From positions 1-19,275 of the forward strand of contig JADGHD010000022.1 in assembly GCA_019689615.1 (NCBI GenBank): DNA of 19,275 nt, read 5' to 3'. The position numbers were made by a program, and so were the translations under genes. How positions within the stretch are numbered: the stretch's first letter is position 1; each line of letters opens with the position of its first letter. Below are positions 1 through 6,422 of this stretch, piece by piece. This stretch comes from Frankia sp. GTDB lineage: Bacteria; Actinomycetota; Actinomycetes; Frankiales; Frankiaceae. The notes under the pieces were generated by a model, which saw only the letters and a program-made list of their open reading frames with translations, was not told the origin of the DNA and did not search any database.

Positions 1-175
1 GCCGGCCGGGGTGTGGCCCTCGGCACCGCCGCAGCGGGCGAGGGCCTGCGGACATGGCGGCGTGAGAACTCCCACAGTGGTCCGACAACCCTCGACTGGC
101 ACCAACGTAGGAGTCACCGGGTGCCCACCGACCGAACGTCGCACGTAACGGCACCGCGGCTGGCGCAACAACCAG

Positions 176-195
176 CCAGGGGCAAAGGTCCCTGG
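176..195. promoter_or_regulatory. Palindrome 1 upstream of the TPR gene
   Basis: A 20-bp inverted repeat with arms CCAGGG and CCCTGG around a central GCAAAGGT. Its core GGCAAAGGTCCC (181-192) recurs exactly at 256-267. The right half, AGGTCCC, resembles the GGGAC/GTCCC half-sites of DevR/DosR-type response-regulator boxes, while the left half fits less well. A regulator site upstream of 370-1299 is an inference. A hairpin is the alternative. Confidence 0.4.
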
Positions 196-250
196 TCAGC
201 GGGCCGCCCACCGCGGCGGCGCGGTGCCGGCCGCGACCGCGCCGCGCGCG

Positions 251-272
251 CCGACGGCAAAGGTCCCGTCGG
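251..272. promoter_or_regulatory. Palindrome 2 upstream of the TPR gene
   Basis: A 22-bp inverted repeat with perfect 7-bp arms CCGACGG and CCGTCGG around CAAAGGTC. It shares the 12-bp core GGCAAAGGTCCC with palindrome 1, 75 bp away. The flanks outside the core differ between the two copies, yet pair within each copy. Its centre lies about 64 bp before the start point implied by the promoter at 290-319, a position compatible with an activator site. Confidence 0.4.
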
Positions 273-289
273 AGTCGGGGATGGCGACT

Positions 290-319
290 TTGTGCGGCCA
301 GGGCACCTGCGGATACGAT
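290..319 (+). promoter_or_regulatory. Possible promoter of the TPR gene
   Basis: TTGTGC at 290-295 and TACGAT at 314-319 are separated by 18 bp and resemble -35 and -10 boxes for the housekeeping sigma factor. Transcription would begin near 326, leaving a leader of about 45 nt before the ATG at 370. This is seen by eye only. Confidence 0.35.
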
Positions 320-369
320 CGCCCGAGTCGGTGACCAGCCCCGTCGTCCGGCTGGAGGATGCGAACGGA

Positions 370-1299
370 ATGGCCTTAGCAACGGTCGACGAGCTTCACG
401 CCGCGGCCGCCCGGCTGTGCCGGGACTATGCGACCGCTGAGCCGGCAACGCTGCGCGACCGCGGGCTGGAACTGTCAGCGACCGTCACCGGGCTCGTCAA
501 CGACGAGACCTCCCCGGCCGAGCGGCGCGAGCTGCTGGCCGTGGCAGGTTGGACATCCCTGCTGGTGTCGTGCGTCGAGTACGACATGAACCTGGGCGAG
601 GACGCCGAGCGCAGCCGCCGCCGCGCGGCCTGGCTCGGCCGGGAGGCCGGCAACCTGGAGATCGTCGCCTGGGCGTTCGAGCTGGGAGCCTGGTTCGCGC
701 TCACCCGCCGCCGCTGGCGGGAGACGATCGAGCTGGCCGTCGCCGGGCAGCGGATCGCCCCGGGCACGTCGGCCGCCGTGCAGCTGGCCGCGCAGGAGGC
801 CAGGGCCTGGGCCCGGCTGGGCGAGCGGCGCCGCAGCGAGCTCGCGATGGAGCGCAGCCAGCGGATCCTCGACGCGCTGCCCCAGTCCGCCGACGTGGAG
901 CACCACTTCGTCATCGACCCGGCCAAGACCTACTACTACCGGCTCGACTGCCACCGCTGGCTGGGCGACGACCAGCTGGCCGAGAAGTACGCCGACGAGG
1001 TGCTGGCGCGCTGGGACCGCCCGCCGGGCGCGCAGGGCCGCAAGCCGATGCGGGCCGCCGTCGCCCAGCTCTCGCTCGGGGTGGTCGCCGTCCGCGCGGG
1101 CGACCTGGCCGGCGCCACCGCGGCGGCCTCCGCCGCGATCGCGCAGGACCGCCGGTGCCTGCCCTCGTTCAGCCTGATCGCCGGCGAGCTGGTCGACGGG
1201 GTACTCGCCCGCTGGCCGCGGCACCGTCGCTCCGCCGAGCTGATCGAGGTGCTCCGGGAGGTCGTCCCCGACGCCATCCCGCCCGTGCTGGTCCGCTGA
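370..1299 (+). CDS. TPR-type regulator domain protein without a helix-turn-helix
   Basis: A 309-residue helical protein resembling the C-terminal TPR part of actinobacterial XRE-family transcriptional regulators. Telling segments are ELLAVAGWTSLLVSCVEYD, EIVAWAFELGAWFALT, AVQLAAQEARAWARLG, HHFVIDPAKTYYYRLDCHR and an ending that reads LPSFSLIAGELVDGVL. In that family an N-terminal helix-turn-helix binds DNA and the TPR part senses or binds a partner. Here the open frame runs upstream to 13, but that stretch is basic, low in complexity and shows no helix-turn-helix. I chose ATG 370 because GGAGG lies at 354-358. An in-frame GTG at 331 is the alternative. It could be a stand-alone partner protein or a remnant of a full regulator. 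The family resemblance is secure, the cellular role is not. Confidence 0.75.
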   Translation: MALATVDELHAAAARLCRDYATAEPATLRDRGLELSATVTGLVNDETSPAERRELLAVAGWTSLLVSCVEYDMNLGEDAERSRRRAAWLGREAGNLEIVAWAFELGAWFALTRRRWRETIELAVAGQRIAPGTSAAVQLAAQEARAWARLGERRRSELAMERSQRILDALPQSADVEHHFVIDPAKTYYYRLDCHRWLGDDQLAEKYADEVLARWDRPPGAQGRKPMRAAVAQLSLGVVAVRAGDLAGATAAASAAIAQDRRCLPSFSLIAGELVDGVLARWPRHRRSAELIEVLREVVPDAIPPVLVR

Positions 1300-1371
1300 G
1301 CCCGGCACGACCACCGCGCCACCCGGCCCGCGTCGGTCGGTCCGGCGGCTGGCGCGCCGGGCGCGCCCGCA

Positions 1372-1462
1372 CAGCGACATCGCGATCGCGTATCGCGATC
1401 GCCCGTCCAGCGACATCGCGATCGCCCGTATCGCGATCGCCCGCCAGCGACATCGCGATCGC
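1372..1462. repeat. Tandem repeat array with five GCGATCGC palindromes
   Basis: Two and a half copies of a 36-37 bp unit start at 1372, 1408 and 1445, each beginning CAGCGACATCGCGATCGC. The octamer palindrome GCGATCGC occurs at 1382-1389, 1395-1402, 1418-1425, 1433-1440 and 1455-1462. Only two further copies were noticed elsewhere in the window, near 3350 and 17478, both inside genes. The array fills the gap between the TPR gene and the P450 gene. Its role is unknown: operator array, structured RNA or a dispersed repeat are all possible. Confidence 0.85.
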
Positions 1463-1465
1463 TGG
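1444..1465. promoter_or_regulatory. Inverted repeat at the right end of the GCGATCGC array
   Basis: Arms CCAGCGA (1444-1450) and TCGCTGG (1459-1465) pair perfectly around an 8-nt loop. The element overlaps the putative -35 to -10 spacer of the P450 promoter, so it may be an operator. It could also act as a terminator stem for the gene ending at 1299. Confidence 0.4.
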
Positions 1466-1475
1466 TGACTAGAAT
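1447..1475 (+). promoter_or_regulatory. Possible promoter of the P450 gene
   Basis: GCGACA (1447-1452) and TAGAAT (1470-1475) are 17 bp apart. The -35-like hexamer lies inside the third repeat unit and the -10-like hexamer lies just outside the array. A transcript from here would carry a leader of about 80 nt before ATG 1561. Confidence 0.35.
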
Positions 1476-1560
1476 CACGTTTCAGTACGCTTCGGTCAGC
1501 CCGCCGGATCACCGGCCGGGCGTGCCCGCCCGTTCGCCCGCATTCGCCCCGGGGGCAGCC

Positions 1561-2811
1561 ATGAGCCTGACCGACCTGTCAACCCCGCCCGCGCCGGCCT
1601 CGGACGCCCAGGCCGTGCTCGACTCGGCAACCTGGGCGGCCGCCGTACCACACGAGGCGTTCAAGCGGTTACGCGCCGCCGGACGGCCGGTCCAGGCCAC
1701 CGCGCCGGACGAGCGGCGGGTCTGGATGCTCGTCCGGCACGCCGACATCTACGCGGCGTCCCGCAACCCGGCGATCTTCTCCAACCGGCCGGACCCGTTC
1801 ACCGTCCGCCGGGTGTCGGAGGAGGACGGCGCCCGGCCGACCGACGATGGCCTGCCGCTGCTGATCTCGCTGGACCCGCCGGAGCACACCAGGCTGCGCC
1901 AGCTGCTCAACCGGGGCTTCACCCCGCGCTCCGTCCTGCGGCTGAAGGACCGGGTGCAGGAGATCGTCAACGACCGGCTGGCCGGCATCCGCCAGCGGCC
2001 CGGCTTCGACTTCGTCTCCGACGTCGCCGTCGAGCTGCCGCTGCAGGTGATCGCCGACCTGCTCGGCATCCCCGAGCCCGACCGCCACCAGGTCTTCGCG
2101 TGGACCGAGCGGATGATGAGCGGCGACGACCCGGAGCTCGGCAACGACCCGAAGGCGACGATGGCGGCGCTCGCCGAGATGTACGCCTACTCCGAGTCGC
2201 TCTGCTCCGCCCGCCGTGAGCAGCCGGGCGGCGACCTGATGTCCCAGCTGCTCGACTCCGAGGTGGACGGCCGCCGGCTGAGCCAGTTCGACCTCAACCT
2301 GTTCTTCCTGCTGCTGCACAACGCCGGCAGCGAGACCACCCGCAACCTGCTCACCGGCGGCGTGCTCGCCCTGCTGGAGCACCCGGACCAGCTGGACCTG
2401 CTGCGCGCCGACCCGTCGCTGGTCCCGACCGCCGTCGAGGAGCTGCTGCGCTGGATCACGCCGGTGAGCCATTTCGCCCGCACGGTCACCACGGACACGG
2501 TCGTCGCCGGGCAGCCGGTCAGGGCCGGCGAGCGCGTCGTGCTCTGGTACACCTCGGCCAACCGCGACGAGGAGGTCTTCACCAGCCCCGACGTCCTCGA
2601 CGTCACCCGCAGCCCGAACCCCCACGTCGCCTTCGGCGCCGGCGGGCCGCACTTCTGCCTCGGCGCGCACCTCGCCCGGCTCGAGGGGCAGCTGATGTTC
2701 CTCGCGCTGCTGGAGCTGCTGCCCAACCTCGAGCTCGCCGGGCCGCCCGCGCGGCTGAAGTCGCACTTCATCAGCGGCATCAAACGGCTGCCGCTGCGCT
2801 GGCGCGGCTGA
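1561..2811 (+). CDS. Cytochrome P450 monooxygenase
   Basis: A 416-residue soluble bacterial class I P450, which would oxidise a substrate using electrons from a ferredoxin. Visible hallmarks are the I-helix oxygen-activation motif AGSETT (about 255-260), the K-helix ExxR (Glu294 to Arg297), and the heme loop FGAGGPHFCLGAHLAR with the thiolate ligand Cys366. The region around the heme loop, and the ending SHFISGIKRLPLRW, resemble actinobacterial P450s of the CYP124/CYP125/CYP142 type, which oxidise sterols or branched lipids. The substrate cannot be fixed from sequence. The open frame extends upstream to 1465, but ATG 1561 gives the normal family length and starts after a G-rich weak ribosome site near 1550. 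No ferredoxin gene is adjacent, so electrons must come from elsewhere. Confidence 0.95.
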   Translation: MSLTDLSTPPAPASDAQAVLDSATWAAAVPHEAFKRLRAAGRPVQATAPDERRVWMLVRHADIYAASRNPAIFSNRPDPFTVRRVSEEDGARPTDDGLPLLISLDPPEHTRLRQLLNRGFTPRSVLRLKDRVQEIVNDRLAGIRQRPGFDFVSDVAVELPLQVIADLLGIPEPDRHQVFAWTERMMSGDDPELGNDPKATMAALAEMYAYSESLCSARREQPGGDLMSQLLDSEVDGRRLSQFDLNLFFLLLHNAGSETTRNLLTGGVLALLEHPDQLDLLRADPSLVPTAVEELLRWITPVSHFARTVTTDTVVAGQPVRAGERVVLWYTSANRDEEVFTSPDVLDVTRSPNPHVAFGAGGPHFCLGAHLARLEGQLMFLALLELLPNLELAGPPARLKSHFISGIKRLPLRWRG

Positions 2812-2883
2812 CCCACGAGGCCGGAAAGGCCACCACACCAGGTCTTGTTACTCGTGGAAACCACATGACCGCGCGAATTTGCC

Positions 2884-2889
2884 TACGGT
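2884..2889 (+). promoter_or_regulatory. Possible -10 box for a leaderless mRNA
   Basis: TACGGT ends six bases before the GTG at 2896 and no Shine-Dalgarno sequence is present. This spacing puts the start of transcription at or next to the start codon, as in leaderless actinobacterial mRNAs. No good -35 box is visible at the normal distance. Confidence 0.3.
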
Positions 2890-2895
2890 AGTCAG

Positions 2896-3687
2896 GTGTA
2901 CCCCGCTCTCCTGCCCACGCCGCGCTCCGGCGTGCTGACCGGCTGGGGAAACGCCTGGCTGGCCGGACTGGTCGGGTTCGACGATCTGCTCACCCGGGTC
3001 CAGCAGGCGCTCGGCACCGGGCAGCACGTCCTCGGCGGTGAGCCGCTGCTGCTCGGCCTGGGTGCGCTGCGCTCGGCGGGTGCCGAGCGGTTCCGGCTGG
3101 TCCTGCCGGTGCCCGGGGACATCTCCGGGCTGCCCGGCCCGCCCGAGGTCAACGGCGACGCGCTCGCGGCCGGTGAGGCCGTGCTGGTGATCGGCCCGAA
3201 CCCGCCCCTGCTGCTGGTGCCGACCGTGGAGGTGCACGGCCCGGCGGTCGAGGGCGGGCTGGAGTCGGTGCACTGGCGGGTGCTCGCCGCCGCCCGGGTG
3301 CCGGCCCCGCCGACGCCGGTCCGCGCCGCGGAGTACGAGCTGTCCCAGGCGATCGCGTCGACGACGTCGGCGCTGCTCGACATGGACATCGCCGCGGCCC
3401 GCCCCGAGGTGCTCGCGCTGCTGCGCGACCGGCCCCAGGAGGAGCCCGGCCCCGGTCTCGGCCCCGGCTACCCGCCGGCCGCGCACGCGCTGCTCGCCCG
3501 GGCCGAGCGGTTGCACGCGCTGCTCGACCTGGCCGCCCTCGACGACGGGGCGGCGGTCACGGCGAGCGAGGTCAGCCGCCGCTCCGCCGCGCTGCGCGGG
3601 CTGTCCGCCGCCGTCCGGCGCGCCTACGAGGCCGCATACGACGCCTTCGACCCCGCCCACGCCACCACCCCGCCGCGGCGCCGCTGA
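2896..3687 (+). CDS. Uncharacterised protein
   Basis: A 263-residue protein that I do not recognise by function. It has no signal peptide, membrane segment or enzyme motif that I can name. The first half (about 1-150) reads as a compact alpha/beta fold with phrases such as RFRLVLPVPGDISGLPGPPE and LAAGEAVLVIGPN. The second half (about 155-250) is helical and Ala/Arg-rich, with a Gly/Pro linker near 185-195. The even codon bias and the composition support a real gene. GTG 2896 is the first start and is likely leaderless. It lies 84 bp after the P450 on the same strand, and could be co-transcribed or driven by its own promoter. The next gene is convergent. Confidence 0.75.
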   Translation: MYPALLPTPRSGVLTGWGNAWLAGLVGFDDLLTRVQQALGTGQHVLGGEPLLLGLGALRSAGAERFRLVLPVPGDISGLPGPPEVNGDALAAGEAVLVIGPNPPLLLVPTVEVHGPAVEGGLESVHWRVLAAARVPAPPTPVRAAEYELSQAIASTTSALLDMDIAAARPEVLALLRDRPQEEPGPGLGPGYPPAAHALLARAERLHALLDLAALDDGAAVTASEVSRRSAALRGLSAAVRRAYEAAYDAFDPAHATTPPRRR

Positions 3688-3691
3688 CCGC

Positions 3692-3705
3692 GCCCGGCGC
3701 CGGGC
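3692..3705. terminator. Perfect palindrome just after the stop codon
   Basis: GCCCGGCGCCGGGC is a perfect 14-bp palindrome starting four bases after the TGA at 3685-3687. It may fold as a short GC-rich stem. There is no U-tract, which is usual for high-GC actinobacteria. A weak terminator candidate. Confidence 0.3.
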
Positions 3706-3750
3706 CGCTGCTGGCCGGCGACGGGTCCGAGGTCGTGAGCGTGGGCGCTG

Positions 3751-3772
3751 GTGCCGGTCATGGTGCCGGCAC
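3751..3772. terminator. Hairpin between convergent genes
   Basis: Arms GTGCCGG (3751-3757) and CCGGCAC (3766-3772) form a perfect 7-bp stem with an 8-nt loop. It lies between the plus-strand gene ending at 3687 and the minus-strand gene ending at 3897, as expected for a bidirectional terminator. There is no U-tract. Confidence 0.4.
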
Positions 3773-3896
3773 GCGACGCCACGACCCGGTGCACATGCGT
3801 CGGTCCACGGGGGTCCGCCCGGGCCCTCGGCCCGACGTGCTGCCCCGGGCCGCCCGGCGGGCTGGTGGCCGGCTGGCGGCTGCCGGCGGGCGCCGG

Positions 3897-5072
3897 TCAG
3901 GCGGCGCGGGGCAGATCGCCCGCCGCGGCTGGCCTGCTGATCGGGTACGGCTGTCCGGCCAGGCCGTGCAGCGCGAGGAAGCCGCGCACGGTGGCGCTCC
4001 ACGGATAGGCCTGCGCCCGGGCGCGGGCGGCCAGCCGCCGCTCGGCCGGGTCGAGCGCGAGGACCTCCTCGACCGCGTCGGCGAAGCCGTGGCCGCAGCC
4101 GGCGGCGACCCGCCCGCAGTTCGGGTCGACCAGTTCCGCCAGCGCGCTCGCGTGGTGCACGACGACCGGCGTCCCGCTGGCCATCGCCTCCAGCGCGGCC
4201 AGCCCGAACGTCTCGACCGGGCCGGGTGCCAGGGCCACGTCGGCGCTGGCCAGCAGGGCGGACAGGCGGTCGCGGTCGGCCAGGAAGCCGAGGAAGGCCA
4301 CCGGCAGGCCGGCGGCCCGCCTCTCCAGCCGGGCCCGGCCGCGGCCGTCACCGGCGATCACCAGCCGGGCCGGGACGCGGCGCCGGCGCAGCTCGGCGAG
4401 CGCGTCCAGGGCGATGTCGACCCGCTTCTCCTCGTCGAGCCGGCTGATCACGATCAGCAGGACGTCGCTGTCGCGGGCGAACGCGCGCCGCAGCGAACGG
4501 TCGGCCCGCTCGGGGCCGAACCGGTCCAGGTCGACGCCGAGCGGCACCTGGCGCAGGTTGGTCACGCCCAGCCGCTCGAACTCCCCGGCCGCCCACCGGG
4601 TCGTCGTCACCACGGTGTCGAAGCCGGCGGCCAGCGACCGGTTCGTGACGTCGGCGATCGTCCTGGTCGGCAGGAACCCGCGCAGCCTGGCCGGCGTCTT
4701 GGCCCACAGCAGCCGGTCGAGGCGCTCGTGGCTGACCACCAGCGAGCCCACCCCGGCCCGGCGCGCCCACCGGCCTAGGCCGCGCAGGCTGGTGCGGTCG
4801 TGCACCTCGAGGTGGGTGGGCCCGACGCCGGTCAGCAGCTCGCCCACCCGCGCCGGCTCGACGATCATTCGATAGCTGGTACCGGGCACCAGCGGCGAGC
4901 GGACCCAGAACGTGGTGACGCCGTCGGCGGTTCGCACCCCGTCGCGGCGGCCCGGCAGCACCCGCACCACCTCGTGCCCGGCCGCGGCGTAGCCGGTGGC
5001 GAGGTGGCGCAGCGTGGTGCGGATCCCTCCGGATGACGGCGCCACGAAGTTGGCGACCTGCGCGATCCTCAT
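3897..5072 (-). CDS. GT4-type glycosyltransferase
   Basis: A 391-residue GT-B fold glycosyltransferase that would transfer a sugar from a nucleotide-sugar donor at the inner face of the membrane. The N-terminal acceptor domain opens with MRIAQVANFVAPSSGGIRT and its Gly-rich turn. The C-terminal donor domain has SRLDEEKR (210-217), IAGDGRGR (about 239) and the E-x7-E motif ETFGLAALE (Glu287 and Glu295). The ATG at 5072 overlaps the stop of the upstream mannosyltransferase as ATGA, so the two are probably translationally coupled and act in one glycan or glycolipid pathway. Donor and acceptor are not determined. A mannosyl transfer in cell-envelope lipid glycosylation is a guess from the partner. 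The C-terminal tail beyond about 370 is low in complexity. Confidence 0.9.
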   Translation of the reverse strand: MRIAQVANFVAPSSGGIRTTLRHLATGYAAAGHEVVRVLPGRRDGVRTADGVTTFWVRSPLVPGTSYRMIVEPARVGELLTGVGPTHLEVHDRTSLRGLGRWARRAGVGSLVVSHERLDRLLWAKTPARLRGFLPTRTIADVTNRSLAAGFDTVVTTTRWAAGEFERLGVTNLRQVPLGVDLDRFGPERADRSLRRAFARDSDVLLIVISRLDEEKRVDIALDALAELRRRRVPARLVIAGDGRGRARLERRAAGLPVAFLGFLADRDRLSALLASADVALAPGPVETFGLAALEAMASGTPVVVHHASALAELVDPNCGRVAAGCGHGFADAVEEVLALDPAERRLAARARAQAYPWSATVRGFLALHGLAGQPYPISRPAAAGDLPRAA

Positions 5073-6265
5073 AGTCCACCTTCGATCGGCCCACCTGCGT
5101 TGGCGCCGCCGGCCGGCCGCGCGCTGCCGGCCAGGCCCTCGCGGCCGCGCGGGCCCAGGACGTCGCGGTAGTGGCCGAGCAGCTCGTCGCCGATCGCCCG
5201 CCAGCCGCAGTCGGCCACCGACTCGCGGGCGGCCAGCCCCATCGCGCCCCGTTCCGCGCCGTCGGCGGCCAGCCGGGCGACCGCGGCCCGCAGCGCCGCG
5301 GGGTCGGCCGGCCGGTAGTGCAGGCCGGTGCGCCCGTGCTCGATGACGTCGAACAGCCCGCCGGCGGCCGGTCCGACCACCGGCACCCCGCTGGCCTTCG
5401 CCTCCTGCGCCGCCTGGCAGAACGTCTCGTGCACGCCGGTGTGCACAAAGACGTCGAGGCTGGCGATGGCGGCCGACAGCGCCTGCCCGGACTGGAAGCC
5501 GAGGAACACTGCGCCCGGCAGCAGGCGGCGCAGCCGCTCCCGCTCCGGCCCGTCACCGACGACCACCAGCCGGGTGCCGGGCAGCCCGGCCACGGCCCCG
5601 AGCAGCTCGACGCGCTTCTCCCGGGCGAGCCGGCCGACGTAGCCGACGATGGCCTCGCCGTCAGGGGCGAGCCGGCGGCGCAGCTCGGCGTCCCGGTGGG
5701 CCGGGTTGAACCGCTCCAGGTCGACGCCGCGCCGCCAGCGGGCCACCCGCGCCACGCCCGCCCGGACCAGCGCGTCGACAGCGTCCCATGAGGGGGCCAG
5801 GGTGCGGGCGGCCAGCCGGTGCACCACGGCGAGCCAGCGCCAGATCACCCGCTCGGCGGCGGCGAGGCCATAGCGGGTGGCGAAGCCGGCGAGATCGGTC
5901 TGGTAGACGGCGACGCTCGGCACGCCCAGGCGGTCGGCGGCGAACGCGGCCTGCGCGCCCAGCCCGGCTGGGGCGGCCAGGTGCACGATGTCCGGCTCGA
6001 ACCAGCGCAGCGCCGGGACCAGGCCGGGCCAGGGCGCCGCGAACCGGAACTGCGGGTAGCCGGGCAACGGCACGGACGGTGCCCACAGCACCGGCGCGCC
6101 GGCGTAGCTCCTGGGCGCGCTGGCCAGCGCGCGCGGTCCCGGCGCCGGCGCGACCACCAGCGCCTGGTGCCCCTCGGCCCGCAGGTGCTCCAGTACCCGG
6201 CACACTGTGTTGGTCACCCCGTCCACGTGGGGCAGGAACGACTCGGTGACCAGGGCGACGCGCAC
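5069..6265 (-). CDS. mgtA: MgtA-like GDP-mannose-dependent mannosyltransferase
   Basis: A 398-residue GT4 glycosyltransferase. The opening MRVALVTESFLPHVDGVTNT, followed by VLEHLRAEGHQALVVAPAPG, matches the MgtA group (Mycobacterium Rv0557), which adds mannose to glycolipid or polyprenol acceptors at the cytoplasmic membrane. The donor domain shows GRLAREKR (211-218), VVGDGPERERL (about 236) and the E-x7-E motif ETFCQAAQE (Glu280 and Glu288). I chose GTG 6265 because it places the conserved MRVALVTESF at the very start. The open frame continues to 6337 with an arginine-rich stretch that the family lacks. The ribosome site is weak. It ends in a 4-bp overlap with the next glycosyltransferase. 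Its last 25 residues are Gly/Ala-rich and probably disordered. The gene symbol rests on similarity only. Confidence 0.88.
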   Translation of the reverse strand: MRVALVTESFLPHVDGVTNTVCRVLEHLRAEGHQALVVAPAPGPRALASAPRSYAGAPVLWAPSVPLPGYPQFRFAAPWPGLVPALRWFEPDIVHLAAPAGLGAQAAFAADRLGVPSVAVYQTDLAGFATRYGLAAAERVIWRWLAVVHRLAARTLAPSWDAVDALVRAGVARVARWRRGVDLERFNPAHRDAELRRRLAPDGEAIVGYVGRLAREKRVELLGAVAGLPGTRLVVVGDGPERERLRRLLPGAVFLGFQSGQALSAAIASLDVFVHTGVHETFCQAAQEAKASGVPVVGPAAGGLFDVIEHGRTGLHYRPADPAALRAAVARLAADGAERGAMGLAARESVADCGWRAIGDELLGHYRDVLGPRGREGLAGSARPAGGANAGGPIEGGL

Positions 6266-6422
6266 CCGCTCACGGTCCCAGCCCCAGGCGACGCGGGCCC
6301 CCACCCGCGGCCGGCCAACACGTGAACGTTCCGGCACGGCCAGGCTGGCCGCTGTCCGTCCGGTTTCCCCCGCCCGACGCGCGGGTGAACCCGGAACGCC
6401 GACGTCCGGCCCGGGCCGTCGG

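Larger units (their letters stand above)
1..369. other. Non-coding leader region before the TPR gene
   Basis: No convincing gene. Apart from the two palindromes and the promoter candidate, the plus strand from the left edge reads open in frame 3 to a TGA at 63-65. That could be the tail of an upstream gene, but there are too few codons to judge. The frame open from 13 gives an unnatural composition and is probably not translated. Confidence 0.5.

Noticed and set aside
13..369. In-frame upstream extension of the TPR gene
   Set aside because: Composition is basic and low in complexity, there is no domain in it, and a good ribosome site precedes ATG 370.
1372..1462. CRISPR-like reading of the 36-37 bp repeats
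   Set aside because: Units adjoin directly without unique spacers, and no cas genes are present.
6266..6337. Upstream 24-codon extension of the MgtA-like protein
   Set aside because: It places an Arg-rich stretch before the conserved MRVALVTESF start of the family.
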